Positions 25,200 through 34,487 of a DNA stretch of 64,000 nucleotides are shown here, one piece after another. Below the pieces are notes generated by a model. It saw only the letters and a program-made list of their open reading frames with translations. It ran no database searches and had not been told where the DNA came from. How positions within the stretch are numbered: the stretch's first letter is position 1; each line of letters begins with the position of its first letter. This stretch comes from Nocardia xishanensis NBRC 101358 (lineage in GTDB: Bacteria; Actinomycetota; Actinomycetes; Mycobacteriales; Mycobacteriaceae): positions 124,001 through 188,000 of the forward strand of contig NZ_BDCF01000008.1 of NCBI RefSeq assembly GCF_001613365.1, read 5' to 3'. Both the position numbers and the translations under genes were made by a program.

Positions 25200-26320
25200 C
25201 GGCTACCTCCCAGTGCGATGAGCGGATCGACGGCGGCGATCCGGACGATGGCGGCGGTCGCTCCGGCCAGACCGAGGACGACCAGCAGTACGGCCGCCAA
25301 CCCGATCGCGGCGGCGGTCATCGAGAACGGGACGGCCGAGCCGATCAGGCTACCGACGACGACGCCCGCGCCCACACCCACCAGCACCGCGAGTACCAGA
25401 ATGATCAGCGCTTGGGTGAGTCCGTCGCGCAGCAGGTAGCCGGTGGGCGCACCCATCGCGCGCAGCACGGCGAGTTCCTGCCGCCGCTGGATGGTCCACA
25501 CGGTGAAGAACGCGCCGACGACCAGCGCCGAGATGGCGTACAAGAAGACTTGGATCATGGTGAGCGTCAGCGTCTCCGCGCTGTAGCCGGGAGATGCGTC
25601 GAACGACTTCTTCAGCGCGAAGCTTTTCGTGCCGGCTGCCGTGTCACCGGCCCCGAGGTCCATGTCGGGGTCGGTCGCCTGCACCGCGACGGCGGTGATC
25701 TCACGATGGACGTGCTCGGGCACCGGTTCGCCTGGCTTGATTCCGGATCGGATCTGCTGCCACACGGGCAACGGCACGTAGCCGACGTCGACGTGACCGT
25801 AGGTGTGCTGGCCGCCGAGCACGCCCACCACTTTCAGCCGCGTCCCGACGCGATCGACGGTAAGAGTGTCGCCGACCCGGAGCCCTTTCTCGATCGCGGT
25901 CCGGCTCACCACGATGCCGTTCGCGGCGCCCAATCTCTCCCCTTCGGCTACGGCCGGGGCAAGGAAGGAATCCGGCTCGATGCCGAACAGCGCGAGGTCG
26001 ATGTCGACGCGGGAATCGCTGCGCGCGTTGACCAGCGCGTTGCCGAAGGGCGCGGCATGTTCGACGCCGGGTTGCGCGGCCCATGTGGCCACCGCGTCTT
26101 GGTCGATGACGCTGCGGGAGAACGCGGAATCGGTGTGCACGCCTTCGGCGAAGGCGAAGGAGGTGACGGGCAGCTGTTGCAGTCCTGAAACGCCGTCGCG
26201 GACCAGACCCTCGGAGAAGCCGGACAGCATGACCATGAGGACGGCGATCAGCGAGATCACCGCGCCGACCAGGGTGAACCTGACCCAGGCGAAGCGCAGT
26301 TCTCGAATGGCTAAGAACAT
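25196..26320 (-). CDS. FtsX-like ABC transporter permease (MacB type)
   Basis: 374 residues from MFLAIRELRFAWVRFT with GGAAGG seven bases upstream. One N-terminal membrane helix (FTLVGAVISLIAVLMVMLSG), a large extracytoplasmic domain (about residues 40-230), then three C-terminal helices, including VFLYAISALVVGAFFTVWTI and LIILVLAVLVGVGAGVVVGS, with the conserved RRQELAVLRAMGAPTGYLLR linker. This is the standard MacB/FtsX topology. First gene of an operon with the ATPase and TetR genes. Confidence 0.9.
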   Translation of the reverse strand: MFLAIRELRFAWVRFTLVGAVISLIAVLMVMLSGFSEGLVRDGVSGLQQLPVTSFAFAEGVHTDSAFSRSVIDQDAVATWAAQPGVEHAAPFGNALVNARSDSRVDIDLALFGIEPDSFLAPAVAEGERLGAANGIVVSRTAIEKGLRVGDTLTVDRVGTRLKVVGVLGGQHTYGHVDVGYVPLPVWQQIRSGIKPGEPVPEHVHREITAVAVQATDPDMDLGAGDTAAGTKSFALKKSFDASPGYSAETLTLTMIQVFLYAISALVVGAFFTVWTIQRRQELAVLRAMGAPTGYLLRDGLTQALIILVLAVLVGVGAGVVVGSLIGSAVPFSMTAAAIGLAAVLLVVLGLAGATAAIVRIAAVDPLIALGGSR

Positions 26321-26342
26321 CTCGGCCACCTTCCACGGAAGG

Positions 26343-26385
26343 TTAGAAACATCATGTCCGCATGATAGCAACACGACGTTTCTAA
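26343..26385. promoter_or_regulatory. Nested inverted repeats, candidate TetR operator
   Basis: Outer arms TTAGAAAC and GTTTCTAA (27-base spacer) enclose an inner pair ATCATG/CATGAT with a four-base spacer. They sit 22 bases upstream of the permease start, where a repressor would block transcription of the exporter operon. Confidence 0.55.
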
Positions 26386-26645
26386 AAAGGCAGCGGTCAT
26401 TCCTCGATGCCGCAGGCCTTGTGCCAGCCGAAAGGCATCAGGTGAGCTCGCGCCCCGCGCCGCGCGAGACGTTCGGCGATGTCCATCAGAACTCGCTGAC
26501 ATCCTGGACCGACCTTGAATGCACGTTCGGCTATTGAGAATCTGGCCTGGTCGAATCGACTACTGTGGACCTATCCGCTCGCGGGCGCGGGTCGGATTGC
26601 AAGCGAGTACGCCGTTAGCCAGACGAGTGGTCACGGGACGGCACC

Positions 26646-28454
26646 ATGGATGACATACCAATGGGTGGCGGGGAAACCGCCCGGGCGTCGGGGTCAGCGG
26701 GGACGTTCGGGCGCTATCGGCTGTTATCGGTACTGGGTCAGGGCGGCATGGGCCAGGTGTGGCGGGCGCATGATTCGCTGACCAACCGGGTGGTGGCGCT
26801 CAAGCTGTTGCCCGAGCGCTTCGCCGATGACGAGCAGCTGCGCGAGCGGTTCCGCCGGGAGTGCCGGGCGGTGGCGCAGTTGACCGAGCCGCATGTGATC
26901 CCCATCCACGACTTCGGCGACATCGACGGGCGGCTCTATCTGAATATGCGCTTGATCGAGGGCACCGACCTGCGCAAGGTGATCGCCCAAGAAGGGGCCT
27001 TGTCGCCGGAGCGGGCAGTGGCGATCGTCGCGCAGGTGGCCGGCGCGCTGCAGGCGGCCCACGACGCCGGGCTGGTCCACCGCGATGTCAAACCGACCAA
27101 TATCCTGCTGGGGGCCGATGAGTTCGCGTCCCTGATCGATTTCGGGATCGCGCACGCCGCCGACGACCGTACGCTGACCGCGACCGGCGAGACGATCGGC
27201 ACCGCCGCCTACATGGCGCCGGAGGAGATAGGCGCGGAGGTCAAGGCCGATGCCCGTGTGGACGTGTACGCGTTGACGTGTGTGCTGTACGAGTGCCTGA
27301 CCGGTCGGCCGCCGTTTGCGAGCACGTTGGGAATGCAGGGCGTGATCGCCCATCACCTGCACACCCCGCCGCCGCGTCCCAGCGCCACTACACCTGGTGT
27401 ACCGCCTGCGTTCGATGCCGTCATCGCCAAGGGAATGGCCAAAGATCCCGACAATCGTTACCAGACCGTGCGCGAGCTGGCAGCGGCGGCCCGCGCCGCG
27501 GTGGGCGATTCCGCGGTCGGCGCCACCGAAGGCGTGGCTGCGCGCCGTGGGCGGCGAAACAGATTGTCGCGCAAGACCGCAGGGCTGCTCGCCGCCGCGG
27601 TCGCGGTCGTGGTGGCGGCGGTCGTGGCCGTCGTCCTCGGTGTCCAACGGGAATCAGGCGGCGGCGGTACCTCGCCCACATCTGTCGCCTCGGGTTACTC
27701 GTCACAGATTCCGCTGCCGTTTACCGGCGTCAGCCTGCCCACCGGTGTGGCGGTCGACGCGGGGAGCAATGTATACGTCACCGACATGGCTAGCGATCGC
27801 GTGCTGAAATTGGCGGCCGGCGCCTCGACGCCGACCCCGCTACCGTTCACCGGCCTGAAGAATCCCCAGGATGTAGCGGTCGACACGGCGGGCAACATAT
27901 ACGTCAGCGACACAAGTAACGATCGCGTGCTGAAATTGGCGGCCGGCGCGTCGACGCCGACCCCGCTACCGTTCACCGGCCTGAAGGATCCCCATGGCGT
28001 GGCGGTCGGCACGGCAGGAGATGTATACGTCGCAGACCGGGGTAACGATCGGGTGCTGAAATTGGCGGCTGGCGCGGCGGCGCCGACGACGCTGCCGTTG
28101 ACGGGGCTCCAAGGTCCGGATGGTGTGGCGGTCGACCCGGCGGGCAATGTGTACGTCACCGAATTGGGTACCGAGCAGGTGAAGATGTTGGCGGCGGGCG
28201 CGACGGAATCGACACTAGTGCCGTTCACCGGGCTCAAGGATCCTCAGGCGCTGGCGGTCGACACGGCGGGAGATCTGTATGTCGTCGACTGGGGTAACAA
28301 ATCGGTGGTGATGTTGGCGGCTGGGGCGTCGACGCCGACTCCGCTGCCGTTCACCGGCCTGAAGAATCCCCAGGGTGTGGCGGTCGACTCGGCGGGCGAC
28401 GTATATATCACCGATCTTGGCACCGATCCGGTGGTGAGACTCCCGGCTGGCTGA
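26646..28454 (+). CDS. pknD: Receptor-type Ser/Thr protein kinase with extracellular beta-propeller (PknD-like)
   Basis: 602 residues. The kinase domain (about 20-285) has LGQGGMGQVWRA (P-loop), VALKLLPE (Lys), LVHRDVKPTNILL (catalytic loop), LIDFGIAHA with Asp-Phe-Gly, an activation loop LTATGETIGTAAYMAPEE and DVYALTCVLYECLTGRPPF. A membrane helix follows a basic stretch (about 305-330; TAGLLAAAVAVVVAAVVAVV). The outer domain has about six repeats of the NHL type, each like LPFTGLKNPQDVAVDTAGNI then YVSDTSNDRVLKLAAG, forming a propeller. The layout matches mycobacterial PknD. Substrates and ligand are not visible. Confidence 0.93.
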   Translation: MDDIPMGGGETARASGSAGTFGRYRLLSVLGQGGMGQVWRAHDSLTNRVVALKLLPERFADDEQLRERFRRECRAVAQLTEPHVIPIHDFGDIDGRLYLNMRLIEGTDLRKVIAQEGALSPERAVAIVAQVAGALQAAHDAGLVHRDVKPTNILLGADEFASLIDFGIAHAADDRTLTATGETIGTAAYMAPEEIGAEVKADARVDVYALTCVLYECLTGRPPFASTLGMQGVIAHHLHTPPPRPSATTPGVPPAFDAVIAKGMAKDPDNRYQTVRELAAAARAAVGDSAVGATEGVAARRGRRNRLSRKTAGLLAAAVAVVVAAVVAVVLGVQRESGGGGTSPTSVASGYSSQIPLPFTGVSLPTGVAVDAGSNVYVTDMASDRVLKLAAGASTPTPLPFTGLKNPQDVAVDTAGNIYVSDTSNDRVLKLAAGASTPTPLPFTGLKDPHGVAVGTAGDVYVADRGNDRVLKLAAGAAAPTTLPLTGLQGPDGVAVDPAGNVYVTELGTEQVKMLAAGATESTLVPFTGLKDPQALAVDTAGDLYVVDWGNKSVVMLAAGASTPTPLPFTGLKNPQGVAVDSAGDVYITDLGTDPVVRLPAG

Positions 28455-28474
28455 ACCACCCATCGGGAAGACAG

Positions 28475-28498
28475 GGGCGGTTCGACGTCGAACCGCCC
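28475..28498 (+). terminator. Perfect 24-base palindrome after the kinase gene
   Basis: Arms GGGCGGTTCGAC and GTCGAACCGCCC meet without a loop, 21 bases after the pknD stop. Very stable hairpin, no T-run; probably a terminator separating it from the next gene. Confidence 0.65.
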
Positions 28499-28663
28499 GA
28501 CCCGGATGTCGACCTTGTGGGTTCGGCACCATCGAAGAGCGGTCGAGAAACCAGCACGTGCTCACAACAGAAGGAGTTCTACTCACCGAGTATCGAAACC
28601 ATCTGGACCGGCGGGATTTCGGCAGCCCGGTACTGGCGTAGACCGATTGAGAGGAGCTGAACC

Positions 28664-30187
28664 TTGAGCGATCTTTCTCGCCGTGACCTGCTCAGGATAT
28701 CGGCGGCCGCCGGCGCCGGAGCAGTCGTCGTCTCGGGCCTTACGGCCGCAGACACGCCGGATATCGCGGACGCGAGCGCCCGTGGGATCGAGGCCGCGGA
28801 CCACCCGAGTGAAAGCCCGGGATGCCCGCCCGCGACGCTGACCGGCCACATCGTCCGCCCGGGTGACGCGTCGTACACGGACGCGCGACTCGGCTGGGAT
28901 CAGCTCTTTTCTCACTATCCGCTGGTCATCGCCTTCGCACAGGAAACCCAGGACGTGGTGAACGCCCTGACGTGGGCACGGCAGCACGACATCGCGCTGC
29001 GGGTGCGGAGCGGCCGCCACGCCCTCGAAGGCTGGTCGAACGTCGACAACGGCATCGTCATCGACGTCAGCCAGATGAAGTCGGTCCATATCGACCCTGG
29101 CGCTCGTATCGCGACGGTCGGTGCCGGGCTGAACCAACTGGAAGCGGTGACGACGCTCGCGAAGCAGAACTTTGCGGTCACAACCGGGAGTGAGGGCAGC
29201 GTGAGCCTGTGCGGTGCGACGCTCGGCGGTGGCCTCGGGCCCCTCAACCGCTGGCTCGGCATGGCCTGCGACAGCCTGATTGCGGCCGAGGTCGTCGTCC
29301 CGTCGGGTGACGACTGCGCCGAGGTGATCAACACGGACTTGCAGCACCACTCGGATCTGCTCTGGGCGCTTCGCGGGGCGGGAAACGGCAACTTCGGGAT
29401 CGTCACACGACTCACCTATAAGGTGCATCCGCTCGAGCATCTCGCCTCTGTGCAGGCGACATGGGATGGACTCGGGGACCTGTACAGGGTCTTCGAAGCG
29501 TGGCAGCGTACGGTACCGTCCGCCGACAGCCGTCTGGGATCCGAGCTCGAGATCCACAAGTCCCAGATCGTGCTGTCCGCGTGGCTTGTGGAGGGGGCAG
29601 CGGCCCAGGCCAGAGAGATGCTGGCTCCGATCCTGTCGGTCGGCACGCCTGACGTCTCGGTGCAGGTCGGTAACTGGGGCGACATCTTCGCGGGAGCCCA
29701 GGTCCCACTCCCGCAAGAGCCAGCGAACTGGAAGTTCTTCTCGCAGTTCGTCAGAGAGCGGTTCCCGAAGGAGGCGATCGACATCATCGGCGACTTCATG
29801 CGAAAGGCTCCCACAGAGGAGAGCAACTACTTCGTCGATGCCTTCGGTGGGGCGATCGAGAAAGAGCCCCCCGGCGGCACGGCGTTCGCGCATCGCGACG
29901 CGCTCTTCTACGGCGAGATCGGCGCAGCCTGGGGGACTCGTTCGACACAACCAGGCGTCGGCGACCCGCTGACCTCGCAGGCCCAGGCATGGACCGCCGA
30001 GTTCAGCCAGGCCCTGCGACCATACGCGGACGGCGCCTACGTCAACGTGCCGAACGTCGGAACGCAAGAATGGGAGACCGCCTACTGGGGTAGCCAACAC
30101 TTCGAGCGGCTGCGCAGGATCAAGACGAAGTACGACCCCCACAACGTCTTCCAGTACGAGCAGAGCATCCCGCCCGCGTCACACTGA
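28664..30187 (+). CDS. Tat-exported berberine-bridge-type FAD oxidoreductase
   Basis: 507 residues from a TTG with AGGAG seven bases upstream. The N-terminus SRRDLLRISAAAGAGAVVV is a twin-arginine signal. The FAD-binding PCMH-type domain has VRSGRHALEGWSN, whose His is placed like the covalent flavin His, and SLCGATLGGGLG, whose Cys fits the second covalent link of bicovalent flavoproteins. The C-terminal berberine-bridge element ends RRIKTKYDPHNVFQYEQSIP. Such enzymes oxidise alcohols, sugars or alkaloids; substrate unknown. It stands alone downstream of pknD. Confidence 0.88.
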   Translation: MSDLSRRDLLRISAAAGAGAVVVSGLTAADTPDIADASARGIEAADHPSESPGCPPATLTGHIVRPGDASYTDARLGWDQLFSHYPLVIAFAQETQDVVNALTWARQHDIALRVRSGRHALEGWSNVDNGIVIDVSQMKSVHIDPGARIATVGAGLNQLEAVTTLAKQNFAVTTGSEGSVSLCGATLGGGLGPLNRWLGMACDSLIAAEVVVPSGDDCAEVINTDLQHHSDLLWALRGAGNGNFGIVTRLTYKVHPLEHLASVQATWDGLGDLYRVFEAWQRTVPSADSRLGSELEIHKSQIVLSAWLVEGAAAQAREMLAPILSVGTPDVSVQVGNWGDIFAGAQVPLPQEPANWKFFSQFVRERFPKEAIDIIGDFMRKAPTEESNYFVDAFGGAIEKEPPGGTAFAHRDALFYGEIGAAWGTRSTQPGVGDPLTSQAQAWTAEFSQALRPYADGAYVNVPNVGTQEWETAYWGSQHFERLRRIKTKYDPHNVFQYEQSIPPASH

Positions 30188-30321
30188 TCGACCACTCCCC
30201 CGCAGCGAGCACCGCGCGGATGTCAGCCGGCGAGTCGGCCAATTCACGTATCACGGTGTCGGTGAGTCGATGGACGGTGGGCGGTCAGCAGTCAGGTTGG
30301 TCTGGGCCGATCCACGTCCGA

Positions 30322-30693
30322 TCAGGCGTGTGGTGGTTCACCGGTCACGATGTGGTCGGCGTGGTTGAGGCCCTCGCGGACCAGGCGGGCGAGGTGGCCG
30401 TCGCGTATGCGATAGATGACGTGTCGGCCCTCGCGGCGGGTCTCGACCATACCGGTGAAGCGAAGTTTGGCCAGGTGCTGGCTGACGGCGGTGCGAGAGG
30501 CGCCACAGGCTTCGGTGAGGGCGCTCACGTCGGCTTCACCATCGGCCAGCAGCCACAGGATGTGCAGACGGGTGGAGTCGGACAGCATGCGAAAGGTCGC
30601 CGTGGCGGCCTCGAGGTGGGCATGGTCGGCAACGACCGGGTGTTCGAGGCTCGGGGCGGGTTCGGTCGCTGCCGACCTGTCCGTCCTGCTCAT
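30322..30693 (-). CDS. ArsR-family regulator
   Basis: 123 residues. Winged helix: ATFRMLSDSTRLHILWLLAD, GEADVSALTEACGASRTAV, SQHLAKLRFTGMVETRREGR and HVIYRIRD. His residues in the N-terminal tail (LEHPVVADHAHLEA) and C-terminal HADH region could bind metal, as in NmtR/SmtB-type sensors. It starts three bases after the MFS gene stop, so the two form an operon. Confidence 0.9.
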   Translation of the reverse strand: MSRTDRSAATEPAPSLEHPVVADHAHLEAATATFRMLSDSTRLHILWLLADGEADVSALTEACGASRTAVSQHLAKLRFTGMVETRREGRHVIYRIRDGHLARLVREGLNHADHIVTGEPPHA

Positions 30694-30696
30694 GGT

Positions 30697-31941
30697 TCAC
30701 CGACTTCCTGCCATCACCTTCTCGGCTCCCGAGGGCGTATCGATCGGCCACATCTGTGCGGCCGTCGCTGCGGCCAGTGTAGCGACGATGGCGAGCGTGA
30801 TCGCCGCGGCGAACTGTCCGACACCCGCGCCAACCCAGCCCGCGATCGGATAGGCGAGCAGGAAGCATGCGTGTGAGAGGGAGAACTGGGCGGTGAATAC
30901 CGCTGTGCGCGTTTCGGTATCGGACTGTGAGCGGAGCAGCCGCGCCGCCGGGGTGTTGATCAGCGAGGTCCCCGCACCGAGGGTGATCCAGGCGACCGTC
31001 AGCAGCGCCCAGCCCGGTCCCGGCGATGGGGTGAGCCCGGCGATGAACGCGGCCGCCAGCAGCCCGACCGGCAGCAGCGCGCAGCCGGTGAGCATGAATC
31101 GGCGGTCGGGCACAGTGGCGAGCAGACGCGGGATCGACAGGGCCACGACCATCGAGCCGCCGCCGTAGCAGCCCAGAGCCAGCGCGACGGCAGAGGCCGG
31201 GCCGTCGAGCAGATCCCGGACGTACACAACGGTATTCACCACAACCAGCGCCGTGGCCGCGGCAACGGCGAGGTTCATGGCCAGCAAGCCGCGCAACACG
31301 GGGCGCGAGAGCATGATCCGAGCCCCACGCGTAATGCGTTGCACCAATGGGATGGAGCGGTCGGCGGCCACCGGACGCGGAAGCCGGGTACCGACCACCA
31401 TGATCGCCGACACGATGAATCCCGCCGCAGTACCGAGGAACAGCAAGTTGTAGCCCATGAGCGTCAGCAGCGCGGCGGCCAACACCGGACTCAGCAGGGA
31501 TTCGAGATCGTAGGCCGACCTCGACAGTGACAGGCCACGCGTGTAGTCCTCCTCATCGACCAGCACAGACGGGATCACCGCCTGGAAAGCCGGGGTGAAC
31601 GTGGCCGACGCCGATTGCATGATGAAGATCAGCACGTAGATCTGCCAGACATGCGTGACAAATGGCAGCGTGAACGCGATCACCATGCGGATGACATCCG
31701 CCGACACCAGCAGCGCGCGCCGGGGCACTTGGTCCGTGAGAGCCGAGATCACCGGTGCCACAGCGACATACGCGACCATCTTGATCGCCAGCGCCGTACC
31801 CAGGACCGCGCCCGCATCGCTACCCGCGATGTCGTAGGCGAGCAGCCCCAAGGCCACCGTCAACAGCCCCGTGCCAACCAACGCAACCACCTGGGCAGTG
31901 AACAGACGGCGGAACTCGGGGTGCCCCAACACCTCGATCAC
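30697..31941 (-). CDS. MFS transporter coupled to the ArsR regulator
   Basis: 414 residues from a GTG (VIEVLGHPEFRRLF) with GGAGG five bases upstream. About twelve membrane helices; typical MFS motif region between helices 2 and 3 (ALTDQVPRRALLVSADVIRM). ArsR-MFS pairs in actinobacteria often export divalent metals, and the His-containing ArsR fits that, but the substrate cannot be read from the sequence. Confidence 0.88.
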   Translation of the reverse strand: MIEVLGHPEFRRLFTAQVVALVGTGLLTVALGLLAYDIAGSDAGAVLGTALAIKMVAYVAVAPVISALTDQVPRRALLVSADVIRMVIAFTLPFVTHVWQIYVLIFIMQSASATFTPAFQAVIPSVLVDEEDYTRGLSLSRSAYDLESLLSPVLAAALLTLMGYNLLFLGTAAGFIVSAIMVVGTRLPRPVAADRSIPLVQRITRGARIMLSRPVLRGLLAMNLAVAAATALVVVNTVVYVRDLLDGPASAVALALGCYGGGSMVVALSIPRLLATVPDRRFMLTGCALLPVGLLAAAFIAGLTPSPGPGWALLTVAWITLGAGTSLINTPAARLLRSQSDTETRTAVFTAQFSLSHACFLLAYPIAGWVGAGVGQFAAAITLAIVATLAAATAAQMWPIDTPSGAEKVMAGSR

Positions 31942-31992
31942 ACGAACCTCCGGCCAACTCGCCTCTGACAGACCGCGACACCATACGACAAT

Positions 31993-32020
31993 ATGTGCGC
32001 AGTTGCTAACTTATACACAT
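31993..32020. promoter_or_regulatory. Possible ArsR operator
   Basis: ATGTG and CACAT arms 18 bases apart in an AT-rich patch about 50 bases upstream of the MFS start. The spacing is long for an ArsR site, so this is only a suggestion. Confidence 0.3.
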
Positions 32021-32153
32021 TTGGCAGGCGCCGACGGCCGATGCCACAGCGCCGCTCCGAAGGACGACGGCATATGCTGCCGCCGACCTTCGGCGTCACT
32101 ACAGGGGAAATGACAATCGCGGCGGCCGGACACCCGCGCTCGGCCGCCGCAGC

Positions 32154-32408
32154 TCAATGACGATGACTCGCCGGGAATCGAGACAACGAGCTTTCACCGG
32201 CACGCCGTCGAGCCCATCGAATGCCGAATCCGGCGAACAACACATGGGCTGCGACTCCCCCGACAGCTATGGCCAGTCCCGCGCCCGCGACCGCGAGCCA
32301 GATCATCGCACCCAACAGCAGATGCAGACCGACACCGATCCCGATCAGTAGCAGCGCCGCCCACCGCACCACACCGGAACGACCCCGCAACGGATTACCG
32401 TGCCTCAC
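32154..32408 (-). CDS. Small two-helix membrane protein
   Basis: 84 residues from a GTG (VRHGNPLRGRSGVV) that overlaps the methyltransferase stop as GTGA. Two membrane helices (WAALLLIGIGVGLHLLLGAM and WLAVAGAGLAIAVGGVAAHV) and a basic C-terminus. No recognised family. Coupling implies a shared function with the methyltransferase upstream. Confidence 0.7.
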   Translation of the reverse strand: MRHGNPLRGRSGVVRWAALLLIGIGVGLHLLLGAMIWLAVAGAGLAIAVGGVAAHVLFAGFGIRWARRRAGESSLSRFPASHRH

Positions 32409-33064
32409 GCGCCCACCCCGGGCTTGCTCGCCGTGACGTAGCGGATCCACGGATGCAGGTCGCCGGAGCCGATCCCCGCGAATCCGGCGTCGGCAACCAT
32501 CGGCTCGAGCAGATGCAGCGGGTTGTTCGCCATGGCCGGACCGGTCAGCGCCTCGATGAGATGGTTGCCGAGATGGTTCGCCGGCGGCCGGAACTCACCG
32601 ATCAGCAGCCGCCCACCGGGGCGCAACACCCGCCACATCTCGCTCAATGCGCGAGTACGCAATTCCTCCGGAAGATGATGCAGCATGAGGCAATTCGCAA
32701 CGACATCGAAGGATTCATCAGCGGCGGACAGCGATTCGGCGACCCCGACGACATAGGTGCAGTTGGTCTCCTTCGTGGTCGCGCGGGCCCGCTCCAGCAC
32801 CTTCGCCGAGGGATCCACGCCCACGACCGTCCCGGTGTCGACGACCGCGGCCAGGCGGCGCGTCAAATACCCGGTGCCGCAGCCGATATCGAGGACATGG
32901 TCGCCGGCGCGCGCACCACTCAGTTCAGCCAATCGCCGGTACACCCGGCCGCGCCGTCCACCGAAGAACACCGCACCGAAGACGTCGTAACCGGCGCCGT
33001 GATCGATGGTGAGTCCGTCGGTACCGGGATCGGGGTTGTTGTGCAAGAGATGTCCGAGGCCCAT
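32405..33064 (-). CDS. Class I SAM-dependent methyltransferase
   Basis: 219 residues, ATG seven bases after AAGGAG. Motif I is VLDIGCGTGYLTRRLA, followed by VGVDPSAKVLERA, and VANCLMLHHLPEE and VLRPGGRLLIGEF as post motifs. Similar to UbiE/Coq5-type C- or O-methyltransferases; substrate unknown. Two palindromic sites lie directly upstream and a divergent TetR gene follows, so expression is probably repressed by that TetR protein. Confidence 0.9.
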   Translation of the reverse strand: MGLGHLLHNNPDPGTDGLTIDHGAGYDVFGAVFFGGRRGRVYRRLAELSGARAGDHVLDIGCGTGYLTRRLAAVVDTGTVVGVDPSAKVLERARATTKETNCTYVVGVAESLSAADESFDVVANCLMLHHLPEELRTRALSEMWRVLRPGGRLLIGEFRPPANHLGNHLIEALTGPAMANNPLHLLEPMVADAGFAGIGSGDLHPWIRYVTASKPGVGA

Positions 33065-33078
33065 GGTCCGCTCCTTAA

Positions 33079-33094
33079 CTTAGTGACGACTAAG
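33079..33094. promoter_or_regulatory. TetR operator half 1
   Basis: CTTAGT, four bases, ACTAAG: the same arms as the longer palindrome 7 bases further on. It lies 15 bases upstream of the methyltransferase start. Confidence 0.7.
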
Positions 33095-33100
33095 ATGACT

Positions 33101-33124
33101 TTAACTTAGTCTCAACTAAGTTAA
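33101..33124. promoter_or_regulatory. TetR operator half 2
   Basis: Perfect 10-base arms TTAACTTAGT and ACTAAGTTAA around CTCA. It repeats the CTTAGT-N4-ACTAAG core of the neighbouring site, as expected for paired TetR dimers controlling both divergent genes. Confidence 0.75.
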
Positions 33125-33150
33125 TCCGCAAGGGTCGATACCATGACGAC

Positions 33151-33789
33151 ATGGCCCGCACTCACTCCTCACCCCCCGGTCGGCCCCGCACCCGCCTCAG
33201 CGCCGCCGACCGGCGCGCATCGATCATCGACGCGGCCACTCAGGCATTCGCCGAGTCGGGCTACCAGCGCGCAACCATGGGCCAGATCGCCACCCGCCTC
33301 GGTGTCACCGAGCCCGTGGTGTTCCAGAACTTCGGCTCGAAAACCGGGCTCTACGCCGCCGTCGTGGCACATGCCACCGGCCAGATGGCCGCGATGATGC
33401 GCGAACTCGCCGAACACAGCGACTCGATCGGCGGGCTGCTGAGGCAATTGCTGAGCCCCGACCACATCGACGAACTGCACGCCCCCGGTTCGCTCGGCGT
33501 CATCTTCGCCGATGCCATGACTCTCACCGCCGAACCCGCGATCGGAGCGGCCGTCCGCGCGCATGTCGGCGAACTGGCCGATGTGCTGGCCGAGGTGATC
33601 GCACGCGGTCAGCGCGATGGTGAGCTGCGCGCCGACCTCGACCCCGAGTCCACCGCCTGGCTGGTGCTGTCGTTCCTCTCCGCGCACCCGTTTCGCTCCG
33701 CGGTCATGCCCAACCGACGGCACCTCGAAGAACACCTTGCCGCGATGACTCTGGGCATGCTGCTGAATGAGGGTGCATCACCTTCGTAA
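33151..33789 (+). CDS. TetR-family regulator
   Basis: 212 residues. HTH: SIIDAATQAFAESGYQRATM then IATRLGVTEPVVFQNFGSKT and GLYAAVVAHA. The C-terminal domain ends in a helix LEEHLAAMTLGMLL. Divergent from the methyltransferase with a double palindrome between; probably represses the methyltransferase-membrane protein operon and itself. Confidence 0.9.
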   Translation: MARTHSSPPGRPRTRLSAADRRASIIDAATQAFAESGYQRATMGQIATRLGVTEPVVFQNFGSKTGLYAAVVAHATGQMAAMMRELAEHSDSIGGLLRQLLSPDHIDELHAPGSLGVIFADAMTLTAEPAIGAAVRAHVGELADVLAEVIARGQRDGELRADLDPESTAWLVLSFLSAHPFRSAVMPNRRHLEEHLAAMTLGMLLNEGASPS

Positions 33790-33824
33790 AGGAGCGCGAT
33801 TCAGGTAGCCGACTACTGCATCAT

Positions 33825-34487
33825 GTGGTGAATGGGATTACAGCCTGGCAGATGCTGCATCGCACAGCCGCAGTGCCCAGTGGCGCGACGATTCTGGTCC
33901 ATGGCGCCAACGGTGGCGTCGGCTCGACACTGGTCCAGTTGGCCCGTGCGGCGGGGATCCGGGTTCTCGGCACGGCCTCGCCGCGCAACCGTGCCGCGGT
34001 CGAGGCACTCGGCGCGAACTGGATCGATGACCGCGGCGACGTGGCCGCCGAGGTCATGGCGCTGGCCCCGGCCGGGGTCGATGCCGTGTTCGACCATGTC
34101 GGGGGCCCGGGCATCGTCGACTCGTTTCGGCTGCTCGCCACCGGCGGCACCCTGGTCTCTTACGGCACCGCCTCGACCCGTGACGTCACGGGCGACTCAC
34201 GCCTGCCGGTACTGAAGCTGTTCGCCCGGCTGCTGTGGTGGAACGCGCTGCCCAACCGCCGCCACGCCCACTTCTTCAACATCTGGGCGGGCAAGCGCAA
34301 TACAGAACGATTCCGTCGCCGGATCGCCGAAGACCTGGGATCGGTGTTCGCGCTCGCCGTGCAGGGAACGCTACGCCCGCAGGTCGCCGCTCGCATTCCG
34401 CTGACGGAAGCCGCACGCGCGATGGCACTGGCCGAGTCCGGCACGGTTACCGGCAAGGTCGTGCTCGTCCCGGGCCTCGAAGCTTGA
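33825..34487 (+). pseudogene. Zinc-type alcohol dehydrogenase / quinone oxidoreductase lacking its N-terminal domain
   Basis: 220 residues from GTG. It begins inside the cofactor domain (NGITAWQMLHRTAAVPSGAT) and has the NADPH motif ILVHGANGGVGSTLVQLARA and GGTLVSYGTAS, ending normally with SGTVTGKVVLVPG. The GroES-like N-terminal domain of about 110 residues that carries substrate and zinc sites is missing, and the sequence upstream belongs to the TetR gene 35 bases away. Most likely a deletion remnant, though a short product could still be made. Confidence 0.7.

Noticed and set aside
28583..30142. A 519-codon antisense frame opposite the berberine-bridge gene
   Set aside because: No start signal or motif; the plus-strand gene has a Tat signal, flavin motifs and a good ribosome-binding site.
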